From assembly GCA_021495925.1 (NCBI GenBank), contig JAKEKT010000014.1, positions 1 to 64,000 of the forward strand: a stretch of 64,000 nucleotides of DNA, given 5' to 3'. The stretch comes from Diplodia intermedia (Eukaryota; Ascomycota; Dothideomycetes; Botryosphaeriales; Botryosphaeriaceae). The translations under genes were made by a program, and so were the position numbers. The notes beneath the pieces were generated by a model that saw nothing but the letters and a program-made list of their open reading frames with translations, was not told where the DNA came from and did not search any database. Positions 1-13,385 of this stretch are shown here, piece by piece (the first letter of the stretch is position 1; the number at the start of each line of letters is the position of its first letter).

Positions 1-800
1 GCTATAAATTATAAAATTCTATAAAGATTTCGTAAAGTAATTATATTTTAAAGTTTTTTTTTTAGTTTTTTAAAATTTTACTTAGGGCATTAGGTACTAA
101 TGGCTTTTCTAGCTAGTAGCTTATAATATCTTTTTCTTAGAACTATTATTTTAATTTTTCTTACTATCTTCTCTATTTTCTTGTTTTCTTACTTTTCGAG
201 AACGAAGCGACGCTACTAGTACCGTATACTATTAAGTAATATTAGAGTATAGTTAACGTAACGATAATTCTTCGTGCTAGTTCTTTTCGTTATAGTAATA
301 AGTTTCTACTACTCTTTATATTTCTTTACTATCTCTTCTATATAACGAATTACGATCTATTAAAAGTTGTACTTTAAAAGATATTACGATTCTAATCTAA
401 GACTTACTAGCCTATAGACCGATATCTTAATAAGTAAGATCCGTATATTACGATTTAAAGAACTCGATCTAAGCATCGGGATTCTTAAATTACGATTCTA
501 GATCGAGATTTAGAAATCGGGATCCTAGATCGGGATCTATAAATCGAAATTCTAAATCGAAATCTATAGATCGAGATTCTAAATCGGGATTTAGAAATTA
601 GAGATTCTAAATCGAAATTTAGAAATTCGAATTCTAGAATTAACATTCTAGAATAAGATTAGATTTCTAGAGAGAAATCTAAGATTCTATAGATTAGATT
701 CTTATTCTAGATTCTATCTATAAAATAGATCTATATCTCTTAAAGATATAGTAGAATTATTATCTTTTTAGTCTTTATATTTTAGAATTACTTTTATATA
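1..800. other. AT-rich RIP-type sequence, no recognisable element
   Basis: No gene and no convincing match to the LINE or gypsy copies elsewhere in the window. It shares the CA/TG-poor composition of the block. It contains the short degenerate tandem array at about 474-690. It may hold the missing 3' end of LINE 0 mutated past recognition, or a different element. Confidence 0.6.
474..690. repeat. degenerate short tandem repeat
   Basis: A run of imperfect units of roughly 14-15 bp on the theme GATTCTAAATCGGGATCTA is repeated about a dozen times. Variants differ mainly by C/T and G/A changes, so an originally more regular array has probably been eroded by RIP. No coding potential. Confidence 0.7.
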
Positions 801-1229
801 TCGTAATTCTACTAAATAGTCTAAATTTATTATACTTATTTAGGCGTATTAGCGGGCTTACTTAGTCTAAGAATCGCGGTCTAGTTATTCGCGTAGATTC
901 TTATATTCTTAAAGTTATATTCGGCTCTAACGGCGAGGTTTAGAGCTATTACTAGCCCTTCTATCTTATCGTTATATACTAGATTCTTAGAACCGAGGTT
1001 CTTATAAATCTAGCGCGCTAGATTCTCTTTAGATTAGCTAAAATTAAAGACTATTACTCTAACCCCTATATTTTTATCTAAAGATAGAACGAAGGCCTTA
1101 AAATAAATAGCTATTTAATTAGAGAGTACTCTTTTAACTTTAAGCGTATAGATCTTAGTCTACTTCTTTTTATTTAGAGGGCTAACCTTAATCGAATAGA
1201 GTAGTTCGAGTAACTATAGCGAAAAGTAG
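800..1229 (-). mobile_element. LINE 0, left segment (RNase H part)
   Basis: Positions 838-1229 match the RNase H part of LINE 2 (from 19021) and LINE 3 (from 25253) with C/T and G/A differences. The segment stops at 1229 at the 12-bp word AGCGAAAAGTAG (1218-1229), which recurs at 16191-16202 on the far side of LINE 1. It is therefore the displaced left piece of a LINE split by LINE 1. The C-terminal Cys/His motif and 3' UTR expected further left (about 1.3 kb) are not recognisable. Confidence 0.8.
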
Positions 1230-4200
1230 ATATATATATCTTCGAATTTAACCCTCGAGAATTACGCTAAGACCGATACCGTTCGAAAGCCCTTAATTTT
1301 CTTAGCTAGAATCTTAATTCTTAGCTTCGTAGACGTACGCGCTATTACGTAGTACGTAGAAGAAGAGGTACTCTAGATAGTACTAGACTAGTTAGAGCTT
1401 TATAGCCTTCTCTATTCTCGAAAATTACTCGAATTCGTTCTAGACTTCGCATAGAGAATTATACGATATTATAGAATTCGTTCTCGAATTTATATTACGA
1501 TAGCTCTTTTCTACGCTCGAAAATTCTACTCTAAAGCCTACTAGAAGTCTCTTTCTTAGGCCTTACTAAAGAGTTTTACGTATATAGACGTTTCGTATGG
1601 TTTAAGCCTAACGCTAAGGCGTTTCTCGACCTTTTAAAATCTTCGATATTCGCGTTAGCTCTATCGGCCCCTTCGTTTACTTCTAGAAAGTAAGTAATTA
1701 AAAAAAGCCCTCGTCTCGGCTCGGGTTTCTTTTACTTACGGCTTAGTTTAGACGAAACTAAAGCTAGTAATTTACTTCTAGTCTATCTTCTATCTATTTC
1801 TATATTTCTATACGTTTTTCTTATAGAAAGAGCTTAAAAATCCTCTTTTAAATCTAGAATATCTTCTTCGAAGTAGAATTCTTCCTCTTCGAGCCCTATT
1901 CTATCTTCCCTAACGTAGAATATAAACTTCGAGGCTATAGATACGGCTATAGAAAACTTTAAGAATTCTTTAGCTACGCCTACGTCTCTTTTAGTAGTAG
2001 CTACGCTAGATCTCTCGGCCCTCTAATCCGCGAAAAACCCGTTTATCTACGAGAAAGTACTTAAACGACGTGTCTTTATAGTCGTTTCGATCTTTTTAAC
2101 TAAGAAGTATAGAGTTTTCGGCCTTTTAAACTCTCGCTTTATCTATAAGACCTCTATCGAGAAAACTCTCTCTCTTAAAGTATCTTTAAAGACCGCGTAA
2201 AAGACTATCGATTAGTCTCTTAGTCTTCTTATTAAGGCGGCGGACCTATCTAAGCCCGGAAAAGAATAGAGGTCTATTTTAGATCTAATTAAGATTATAC
2301 GAAAGTATATTAAAACTAGTAAAACCGTAGATAAGGCCGGCTCGATTCTCGCTATATAGGTTTAAGCCCTCGAAAAGACCGCGGTAGACCTCGCGAAGAA
2401 AATAAAGAACTTATTAAAGTTCGCTATCGCTTTCTTCTTAAATTAAGCCTCGTAAAGAGCTACTCTCGTAATTTCGTAACGTCTAAAGCCTACGTAGTAG
2501 CCGATCGTAGTATCTAGTCTATCTACGTATGCCTTAATAGCCGCTACCGCCGCGTTAAAAGAAGAACTATAGATTACTTCTTCTTTAAAGAAGAAGTTAA
2601 AGGCCTCTACGTCTAAAAAAGTTACGCGATAGATTATTCTTACGCCGACTACGAAAATCGCGGACTTCTCGTTCTTCGATCTACGAAATATCTTTAATAA
2701 GGCGTTTTCGAACTAGCTTAAAAGAATAAGATCTACGATCGTAACGGTCTCTCTCTCGTTAAAAAAGAATATTATACTTATCGTATATAAGAACTTCTTC
2801 GCCGAATTTCTTTTAAAGAATAAGGCGATAATTAATTAGATTATTTCTACTCGGTCGATTACGAAGAACCGTACGTAGTATAAAGTAGCTATATACGGCG
2901 TATCTACGAGAAACCTCTCGATTCTCTCCCGCGAGAACTTTAGCGAGATTATCCGAACTAAGATTAAGGTCTATAACGATCTAAAGATTATTAGCGCCCT
3001 CTACTAGCTTACGCTAGAGGCTAAGAGAATAAAGTAGTCTATAAGCTCGCTAGTTCTCGCGTTTAAGACTAAAGAGAAGGTTCGAAAAGCTATCTCTAAA
3101 CGCCTCTATATTTACGGCGTATTCGCTAAGGCGGAGAAGCTAAGAAGATCGAGAAATATTCTAAAGAACTTAAAATAAACTCGTTTTAAATAAGTTCTTT
3201 ACGAGTTCTATAAGCTAACTTAAATAGAAGTATTTCGGTAACGAAATTTATTCTAGATATTATAGTAGAGTTAAAGATAGACCTAGTTCTTTACTAAGAA
3301 CCGTATATCTTATTCTACGAGAACTCGAGCTTTTAGTTAATTAATTATTCTTCGTTCGTTTAAATTCTACTAATCTATTCTTCCGATCTAAGGCTCTAAA
3401 TATTAACCTACGTTTCCCGTTTTCTTAGAGAAACGAAGGTAAATTTAGAGGCCGAACTCTAGTAAAGTTTCGATCTAATAGTTTTAAGTATAGAGTAACG
3501 AAAGTTAAAGTTTAAGCTACTTAACTTATATAACTAGAAGAATTAAACGGGTAACGATTCTTAGCTTACTCTAGAACGCGTTCTATAATAGTAACCCCTT
3601 AGAATATAGACTATAGTAGTCGGGGACTTTAATATTTATTATTTCTAGTAGAATCTAGAATCTTCTCTCTTATTCGGCGCTAACCGACTAGTAGAATAGT
3701 TAGAAGAAAACGATCTATCTCTCTTAAATAAAGAGAACGAGGGCATCTTTTACTACTCTTATTTAGAAAGAGAGATAATTATCGATCTTATACTAGCTAC
3801 GTCGGCCTTAGCTAATAGAATTATCGATTAGTAAACGATCGCGGACTTCGGTTTTAATTATAAGATAATTCTATTTAGTCTAGAACCGGCGGGCTATACG
3901 AGACCTTCTATAGTAGCTACTACCGCTAGATTTAATACGGAAAAGGCCGACTAGCCTAAGTTTTAAGATATCTTTAAATAATAGATAGAGACGATAGTAT
4001 TTAAGACTCTAAAAAGCTTAGAGTTAAACCCTCTATCGAAAGATACCTCTCGAGACTTAATAGAAGGTTCGATTCGTTAAATACCCGCGCTAAATGCCTT
4101 AGAAATAAGCCTTAACTAGGCTATATCTATCGCGGCGGACCTATCTATTTTCCGATTAAAGCTAGAAGCTCGATCTAAACCGTAGTAGACGAACGAGCTT

Positions 4201-4933
4201 TTAAAAGAACGAAGATAACTACGAAGAGAAACCGATGCTTTTAAATCTCTACGCACGAAAAAGAATAAGCGGCGGTACTTAAATAGTCGAAATATCTACT
4301 TTAAAGCGATTAAAAGAGCTAAACGCGAATACTAGAATTCTTTTCTAGAAAAAGAAACCCCCGAGACTATCTTTAAGGCTATAGCTTATACTAAGCCTAG
4401 AACGCATACTAGAATCCTCGAGATTAGCCACGATACGTATACGGGAAAACGTCTAGAAGATAGTTTTAAGAAAAAGTATTTAGCTCTTAGAAAGAGGCTC
4501 TTTTCGCCGTCTTCTTCTATCGTTCTCTTTAACTAGTAAAGCTACGCCTCTAAACGCTAGAACTAGCCGAAGCTTAGTTTAAAAGAGATCGAGAATGCGT
4601 ATTCTATATAAATTAAGAGAAAAACGTCGGGACTAAACGCTATTACGTAGAAGATTATTATCTACGCGTTTAGAGTAAAGCTCGACGCCTTTAATAAGGT
4701 CTTTTCTACGCTTTTTACCTACGAGTATTACTCTACGAGCTAGCGTACGGCTACCGGGGCAATTCTTAGTAAAGAAAAAAGAGATATCGCGGATTTAAAG
4801 TTCTATCGAATTATCTCTTTACTTAATTATCTTAAAAAAGTACTCGAACGAATTACGGCTAAAAGACTAAACTATCTAGCGAAGACCTCTAATCTTCTAT
4901 ATTATACTTAAATTAGAAGAAGATTAAAGAAAT

Positions 4934-5651
4934 TATTACGAACTCTAGAGTATAAGGGCTTTATAATTCTAAGAACTAAAAGCCTATACGGGAGAAAGCA
5001 TCGTAAGAACTAATAAGCCTTACGAGCGGTAGAGCCGCACGAGTAGAGATCCCGCACGAGAAGAACGAGCGTAGAAAAACTTAGCGCCTATAAAACTAAG
5101 TCTAGATAGTAGCTAAAGATCGTACGAAAAGTAAGACCGTAGAGACTCGATAATCTAGTTAAATTATAGTCCCGTAAGAAATGCGGGATCTAGAAAGTAG
5201 ATAATAGACGCGAGGGTACGAACGTAAGTAAGGTAGTAGTTACGCCCGTCTAGCACGCTAGAAGTCGAAAACTCGAAAGCTATTCGAAGCGCCGACGTTA
5301 CGTGGCGAAGATCTACTTAATAGATTAAAAGGCTTAGCACTAATTTAAACTTCTAAAAGATCTAAATATACGGCTAATTTAACTTTAGCCGTGATTTAGA
5401 TTATAACTAGCTTTTCTATAGTATATAGATATACTTTCTTAGCTAGTATCTTAACCCTTCGTAGTCAACTTAAAGTTCTAATTTAAACCCTATTAATTTA
5501 GAGGTAATCGGCTTACTATATATCGTATAACTACGTAATATCTTCTTATCTAATTATTATTATTCCTTTCTTATCTCTCTAAGGTAAACCCTTCGATTTA
5601 ATCCATCTACTAAGCGACTTTAAAGCTTAGTAGAAGAAGCCTATCGTTATA
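4934..5651 (+). repeat. 5' LTR of the gypsy element
   Basis: 718 bp, aligned end to end with the 3' LTR. It begins TATTACGAA and ends TTATA, which fits TG...CA termini mutated by RIP. Differences between the two LTRs are mostly C/T and G/A transitions. It is preceded by GAAAT. Confidence 0.92.
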
Positions 5652-5879
5652 CTTTAACTATTATTCTTATAAGAGAAGAAAGATAGTTAATATCTAAAAT
5701 AGAAAAGTATTTCTAGTATAGAAATTACTAATAAAGTAGTAATATAGACGTTCTTATAAGTAATAACCTCTAATAGCCTACGATGGTAGACCTATTCTAG
5801 ATAATTTACGATATCTAGAATAGGCTTAGATAGCTCTAGAACTAATTCCGCGAATAAAGCGAAGAGAATACTTAACTTA

Positions 5880-6770
5880 AAAGAGAGCTCGAAGCCCGAT
5901 AATACTAACCCGCGCCTTCGATCGCGCCTACGAACACGCTAACTAGAAGACCTATAATAGTACTCGTTATTATAGTTAAGGTTTCGAAACCCGACCTATA
6001 CTAAGAAAACTATAAGAAGACGTAGAAGTTTATTATTTAGCTTAATAACTATATCTACTTCTTCTATAGATAATTCGCTAACGAGATAGAGAAGATACTT
6101 TACGCTAGTATCTTTCTACGCGAATCCGCCGAGTAATAGTTCCGCCCGCATAAAAGAGAATATTAGAAAAAACCTTAAGCGAATCGAAGTAAAGTTATAA
6201 TTAAGCTCTTTAATAACTACTAAGCCTTTACGAAAGCCCTTAAAGAAGCGTTTTTCGGTCTAAATAAAGTTCGTCTAGCCACGCGTACTCTAATAAATAT
6301 TAAATAGAAAGAATCGGTCTAGAACTATATTATTTAATTTTAAGATGCGGTCTATCTCTTCGCCGAGTAATATTTCGACGTAACCTTATAAACGTTCTAC
6401 TACTAGAGACTAAAAGAAGAGATTAAGAATACTATAATCTACTAGAATAGATTCGAAGACCTATCTAGTCTTATCGCACTAGTATAGAAGACGAACTAAC
6501 GGCGTAACGAACGTTAGTTCGATAAGAAACTCTATAGAGCTAATAGTATCTAGCCGCAACGCCTACGCCATATATAAGAAGACGGCGATATTATAAAACT
6601 AGACGCTATATAATAAGAGTCTAAAGATAAGAAATAAAATAACGAAAAGAGTAAGCGCACGTAACGTAGAGAATAAATACTCTAGTAGAAGTTACGATTC
6701 GATAAGAAACTATATATCTACTACGGCGATAAATAGAATAGAACGCACCGCTACTTATATAACTCTAAGA
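5880..6770 (+). pseudogene. gypsy gag remnant with CCHC-like knuckle
   Basis: Read through stops, about 6018-6160 encodes a typical Ty3/gypsy Gag stretch (a QLNNYIYFFYRQF-like helix followed by an A-S/G-x-FLR..A..WF-like box). At 6709-6759 there is a zinc-knuckle-like motif: the three Cys positions read Tyr, a RIP result, and the His position reads Asn. Frame is broken by many TAA/TAG codons. Boundaries are approximate. Confidence 0.7.
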
Positions 6771-7799
6771 AGAAGACACGTAATATCGCGGCTACTACTA
6801 GAAATAATTAAGAAGCTTAACGAGAGCTCTCTTCGACGCTTTAGCTAGAAGAGGTCGACTTATTCGAAGAGATTAATAGGCGACGTAGAGTATTTAATAT
6901 ATTTAAATATACTATACTTAGCTAAACTACGTGCTATAACGATAATTATACTATTTACGAAAGCGATAAAGAAGCTACGAGTTAATACTCGAAACCTTAG
7001 CGCGTTTAAGCTATAATACGCTACTAGATCTAGTATAAGATCGACGAATTTATTAAGGCGCTATCTCTAAATAACGACTTAGTCGATAGCGATATCGAAG
7101 GATTCTACGATAGTACCTTTAAATTTAGCGACGCTAAAAGTAAACGTAATACGGCTATACTAACTCGAGTTCTAGAGCACCTTAAGTAATACGAGAGTAT
7201 ACGCCGAACCGACGATACGACTTCTATCGCGACCTAAATACCTACTACCGAACTAGGCTTAAACACCTAGTAATTTAGAGTCTAAGAAGAAAAACTAGAA
7301 GGTCGGCTATAAAATAGTTAATAGTAGTAACTCTAGAGAGAATCCTCTTATTAAACGATAAACGAGATTAGTAAGTAGCTTCGCGACGAAGCACGTAGCG
7401 CTTAGTAAAAATAAGATAGACGAGATCTTATATATCTAGTCGAACTACTTTTTTAACGAGGCATCGTATTTATTAAAAGAAACACCCTATACTAGCGCCT
7501 TAGCTATAAGAATAATACCTCGCCCTATTACTATTAGATAATCGCAGAAACCCTGCGCTAATAAAGATAAATTAGTCGAGAAAAATAAACCTTCTAGAAG
7601 AACTCGACTCTTTAGATAGACTAACTAGATAATACGACTATCGAAGGCCTCGTCTAATTAGAAAACTAGACGGCCTCTCTAGTTAGAGACTCTAGAAGAA
7701 GCCGTTAGATAGATTTTTTAACTAGATTATACGCACATTAAATAAAATTATACCTACTAAAATAGAACTCTTTAAGCTTCTATATCTAAAGATAACCTT

Positions 7800-10700
7800 T
7801 TATAGTAAAAAGGCCTAGACTATAATCGATAGCGGCGTATAGAAAACGTATATCGACCTATTCTTCGTCGTTAAGCACTAGCTACCTTAGTAAGAAAAGA
7901 ATAAGCCTTATTCTCTTTAAACTATCGACGGGTCACCCGCGTAGTACGGAAAAGATTAGATAAGAATCGAAATAGAGCTAGCACTAATAACTATCGCTAA
8001 CTATAAGAAAAAGATTAATCTAGACGTTATAAAGATACTAGGGCATAATATTATTCTAAGAATACTATAGCTAAAAATACATATATTATATATTAACTAG
8101 AGAACCGAAAAAATTACCTTTCTAGATAAGTAATATATTAAATATCTCGCCACCGTAAGAAGAATAAGCTAGACGCTAGAAGCTAAAGTAAAAGCTAGAA
8201 GCTAGAGCTAGAAGAGCTAAAGCTAGAGCTAGAAGCTAAAAGTCTAGAGCGTAAAGTAACGACCCGACGTAGAAGTAATTAGCTTCGTTAAGGTCTAGAA
8301 AATTTTCCTAGCGATAATTAAGCGTATAAAGCGTAGAGGCGATAAGATATACTATCTCCACCTACGACTAAGCGTAGAAATAGAATAACGCGTTATTACG
8401 AAGATATAGGCCTATCGAAGCCAGTTCGGCGAAAGGTTACCTACTAAAGAAAAAGCCGATACCTACGATTCTAAGATAAACTATAGCGAATCTCGTAGTT
8501 CTATCTTAAAGAAGTCTTTAGTAGAGAATAATAGCTCGAAGTTAGTTAGAGAAGACTACCTCTAGAGAATCTACGCGCGTTATATAAACGTAGTACTATA
8601 CGGTTACTTAACTAGGGAAAAACCGATATCTAGAGACTAGAAATAGAAGAGATACTATCGCGTATCTCGTAGCGTTCTATCTAATAGGCCTATCGAAGCT
8701 AGTTCGATATACGATTATCTAACTAGAAGAAAGCCGATACCTATAGATAACCTAGTAAGCGAGAAAACATATAGAAAACTTAATAAGATAATAAGATCTA
8801 AAAGAAGAGTAATAACGCTAAAGAAATAGCTATCGCTACTAGAAATAGCGTTCGTGCTAAGAAAATTCTAGAAATTTACGGACCTCTACGAGAAACGAGA
8901 AAAAGAATTCTTATCGAAATATTAATCTTAGAATTACGAAATATCTCTTATTCTAGAAACGTAGCCCGCGTTTAAGTCGATATACTCGCTATTTTATACC
9001 GAGTTAGAGGCTTTAAGAAAGTATATCGAAAAGAATCTAAAACGCGAATATATACGGCCTTCGTCTTTATCGACCGGCTATTTTATTCTATTCGTTTCGA
9101 AGAAGAACGGCGAGCTTCGCCTCTATATTAATTATCGATAACTAAATAATATTACGGTTAAGAACCGTTATCTATTATTAAGAATCGACGAACTTTAAGA
9201 TAAGTTCTAGACTATAAAATACTTTACTAAGTTCGACCTTCGCGAAGAATACTACTTAGTTCGTATTAAAGAAGGCGAAGAATAAAAGACCGCCTTTCGA
9301 ACGCGGCTAGAATACTTCGAGTATACGGTAATACTCTTTAGATTAACTAACGCTCTAGCATCGTTCTAGAGCCTAGTAAACGATACTCTACGCCCGTATT
9401 TAGACGTATTCTATACCGCGTATCTAGATAATATTATTATCTACTCGGACACCTTAGAAGAACATCGAAAACATATTCGAAAGATACTACTCGTACTTAG
9501 AGAAAAAGACCTACGAATCGCACTTAAGAAGTATAAATAGATTATATAGAAAATAAAATTTCTAGAATTCGTTATTACATCTAGATATATTAGCATAAAC
9601 GAGAAAAAGCTAAACGTAATTAGAAAATAACTCGAACTACGAATTATTAAAGAAGTATAATTCTTTCTTAGATTCGCTAACTTCTATTATAAGTTTATTC
9701 TAAACTATATAAAGATTACGAAGCCTCTTACTAGACTTACTCGTAAAGAGCACGGGTTCTAATAAGAAGAAGCGTAGTAGAAGATATTCGAGTCTCTTAA
9801 GCGAATATTCTACGAAGCGCCTATTCTAGATATTTATAATCTAGAGCTATTCGTTATTATAGAAACGAACGTATCGGACTATACTATCGGCGCTTATATT
9901 AGTTAACTAGACGAGTAGAGTAAGCTCCACCCAATCGCATACTATTTTAGAAAAATAACGCCTCCGAAGCTTAACTACGATGTTTACGATAAGAAACTAT
10001 TAGCCATTATTACGGCTTTTAAAGAATAAAGACACTATCTTAAAGAAGTTAAATACTAGATAATAGTTTACTACGATTATAAGAACCTTACGCACTTTAT
10101 TACTACGAAGAAACTAACTCGACGATAAGTTAGATAGGCTAAAGAACTAGTATTCTACGATATAAAGATTATCTATAGAAAGAGATTTAAGAACGCTTAC
10201 GCCGACGCGCTAAGTAGAAGAGCCGACTATATAGAAGAAAAGCTAGAACTATAATTAATAGTCTTAAGTAAGTAGAAAGACGATAGTCTTATATCCGCTA
10301 GAACGTACGCATCTATTTTTAGAGTTATCTAATTATAGCTTAAGAAAGCACTCGATACCTCGCTTATCTTAATTAGACTACTAGCTTCGGCGTATCGCTT
10401 AGAAAGCAACGCCTAGATAAAGAAGATTCGAGAGGCCTATAAGTATAACGTAATAGTCTAAGAACTTAAAAACGTAAAAGACGATTCTCGCTTAACTAAA
10501 GACGCGGACGGTACTATTCTATATTTAGAATTAGTCTACGTTCCGATAAAGCTTCGGGAGAAAATCGTTAAGAATATTTACGAAGCACTAGCATACGATT
10601 ATTAAGAAATAGATAAGACGATTAAAAGAATTATTAGAAATTACTACTTTTCGAATCTATAAAGAACCGTTTAGCGGGTAGTTTCGTAGTACGATCTTTA

Positions 10701-11845
10701 TATTTAAAGTAAGGCCTCGAGATACGCGTTCTATAACTTACTTTAGCTATTACTAGTCTCGAAAAGACCCTAGTAATTTATCTCGCTAGACTTTATTACG
10801 AATCTATTCTAATTAAAGAAACCCTTAACTAGCGTTCTATATAATTTAATTCTAGTCATCGTCGATAGGCTTACTAAATACGCGTACTATCTACTATATC
10901 TTAAAACGATAAACGTAGAAGAACTCGTCTATACGTTTCTTAGAATAATTCTCGATAACTATAAATTACTAGAAGAGCTCGTATTAGATAAAGATCAATT
11001 ATTTATCTTTTAATTCTAGTAGACTCTTATTCGTTAGCTTAGTTCTAAATATAAGCTATTAATTACGGCATACCCGTAAATAGACGGCTAGACGAAACGA
11101 ACTAACTAGACGCTTAAATAGTATCTTCGCTATTACCTTAACTACGTATAGAATAACTAGATTAAACTACTACCTCTTATCTAGTTCGCGTATAATAGCT
11201 TTAAAGCGTTTACGACTTAGAAATTACCGTTCTATACTAACTATAGGTACGAACTAACGGCTTACTAAGAACTAATACTAAGCGAATCTCTTATCTAAAA
11301 AGAAATTCTTAAGATAGATTAGCTAAAGATACTTTATAAATAGCTTAGCCTTAATATCGAATATAACGGATTTTTAATATTTCGTTACTATAATAGACGG
11401 CACTAGAAGGCACTAAAGCTAAAAGAGAGAAATAAAGTTTATCTTCTTAGAAAGAATATTAGAATAAGACGTCTAAATAATAAACTAGACTTTAAGAAGA
11501 TAGAGCTATTCGAAATTAATAAATAGATTAGAAAGATTAATTTCCGCCTTAAATTACTAGAGATAATGCGAATATACTCGGTCTTCTATATCGCCCTTCT
11601 TAAACTAGCTCTAGAAAACGCCGCAACAGTCTAATAGATAGAAGAAATAATACTAGAAAACCTAGACGCCGACGAAAATAAAGACTAAATCGTAAAAAAG
11701 ATTCTCGATAGCGGCTATATTAATAATTAGTTTAGATACCTCCTGCAATAGAAAGAAAACTAGAATAATACCTAGAAACTACTAAAGAACTATAACGGCT
11801 ATAGAGACCTTATTATAGAATTCTATCGTTAAAATTCTAAACGTT
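7800..11845 (+). pseudogene. gypsy pol remnant: protease, RT, RNase H, integrase, chromodomain
   Basis: Aspartic protease: Asp-Ser-Gly at 7828-7836. Reverse transcriptase about 8930-9540, with the F-x-SKKNGELRLYI block, the LNNITVKNRY block and the catalytic YLDN at 9421-9432 (usual YLDD; the second Asp is changed to Asn by G-to-A). RNase H about 9850-10230. Integrase about 10560-11200, with a mutated HHCC finger and a catalytic-core stretch near 10785-10890. A C-terminal region about 11640-11840 resembles a chromodomain (ILDSGYINNQ, RYLLQ, then LIIEFY-like ending). There are many internal stops, so no functional product. The extra ~1 kb between protease and RT contains a short repeat of AGCTAGAAGCT-like units near 8165-8240. 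Confidence 0.88.
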
Positions 11846-12653
11846 CTATATCGATACCTCGCTCGAGAGAAAGGCCTTAAAATTAAACGAAGACATAGCC
11901 CGCGCCCGATTAATCGGCTCGAACGACTTCGGCGGTATAATAGAACTTAGAAAATCGATAGAACCTATACTAATATTAGCTAAGAAATCGCTATATAAAC
12001 GTTTTAGCGATCGCTTCTTCTTAGTATTTTTAGAGATAATAGAACCTCCGCGACTCTCTTCGAGACGCTCTAACTTCTCTAGATTCTTAATAAATTAAGC
12101 CTTCTTATTTAATATTAGGCCCCTACGTTTCTAGAGAAGGGCCTTCTATTTCTAAGAACGATCTAGACGAAATAAGACTAAACGAAGCTAAATAATTAAC
12201 TAAGAAATAGTATTTAAAGCCTCGATCTTCTTCGAGATAATCTTCGTAATCGCTAGCTCTAAACGGTTAACTAAAGAGGGTTAGTAACGAGTAGTACGAA
12301 AAGAGAGAACACTTATAATTACTATACTTAGCTCTACTAGCGTTATAATAGACGTTATCGCGACGCGCGTACTCTTCGTAGCGAGAGAAGTCTAAAGTAA
12401 TACGATAAGAAACTACCTTATTCTACTCTTCTAATAATAAGTAACGAGCGTAAGGGACGGGTATATCTAGATTAAGAAGCTTATATAAGAAATTAATTCT
12501 AGTACTAAGATACTTACGCTTAGCTAGCTATTCGTCGCGCTTACGTTTCGAAGGCATAATAGAAAGAAACTTATAAAGAAAGAAGAAATAAAGAAAACTA
12601 CTAGAACGATAAAAGATATATATAAACGATAAATCTTTAAATCGAAGATTCTT

Positions 12654-12664
12654 AAGATAGGGGG
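12654..12664 (+). other. putative polypurine tract of the gypsy element
   Basis: The purine-rich run AAGATAGGGGG lies 3 bp before the 3' LTR, where plus-strand synthesis of LTR retrotransposons is primed. It is recognised by position and composition only. Confidence 0.6.
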
Positions 12665-12667
12665 TAG

Positions 12668-13385
12668 TATTACGAATTCTAAAGTATAAGGGCTTTATAA
12701 CTCTAAGGGCTAAAAGCCCGTACGAAAGAAAGTATCGTAAGGGCTAATAAGTCTTACGAGCGGTAGAGCCGCACGGGTAGAGATCCCGCACGAAAAGAAC
12801 GAACGTAGAGAAACTTAGCGCTTACGAGACTAAGTCTAGATAGTAGCTAAAGACCGCACGAAAAGTAAGGCCGTAGAGACTTAATAATCTAGTCGGATTA
12901 TAGTTTCGTAAGAAATGCGAGATCTAGAAAGTAGATAATAGGCGCGAGAGTACGAACGTAAGTAAGATAGTAGTTACGCCCGTCTAGCACGCTAGAAGTT
13001 AAAAACTCGAAAGCTATTCGAAGTATCGACGTTACGTGGCGAAGACCTACTTAATAAATTAAAAGGCTTAGCACTAATTTAAACTTCTAAAAGATCTAAA
13101 TATACGGCTAATTTAATCTTAGCCGTAATCTAGATTATAACTAGCTTTTCTATAGTATATAGATATACTTTCTTAGCTAGTATCTTAACCCTTCGTAGTT
13201 AACTTAAAGTTCTAATTTAAACTCTATTAATTTAGAGATAATCGGCTTACTATATATCGTATAACTACGTAATACCTTCTTATTTAATTATTATTATCTT
13301 TCTCTTATCTCTTTAAGATAAACCCTTCGATTTAATCCACCTATTAAGCGACTCCGAAGCTTAGTAAAAGAAGCCTATTATTATA
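12668..13385 (+). repeat. 3' LTR of the gypsy element
   Basis: 718 bp, same length as the 5' LTR and collinear with it over its full length. It is followed directly by GAAAT, the second copy of the target-site duplication. Confidence 0.92.

Larger units (their letters stand above)
4934..13385 (+). mobile_element. complete Ty3/gypsy LTR retrotransposon (chromovirus), RIP-inactivated
   Basis: An 8452-bp element with two 718-bp LTRs, inserted in LINE 1 with the 5-bp target duplication GAAAT (4929-4933 and 13386-13390). Joining the flanks restores the uninterrupted LINE sequence seen in LINE 2 near 20500. Internal order: gag, CCHC-like knuckle, protease, reverse transcriptase, RNase H, integrase, chromodomain-like C-terminus. 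This pol order is that of Ty3/gypsy elements. The chromodomain-like end places it among chromoviruses. All frames carry many stops at former Gln codons. About 800 bp between the end of pol and the 3' LTR (11860-12667) contains nothing I recognise. Confidence 0.95.
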
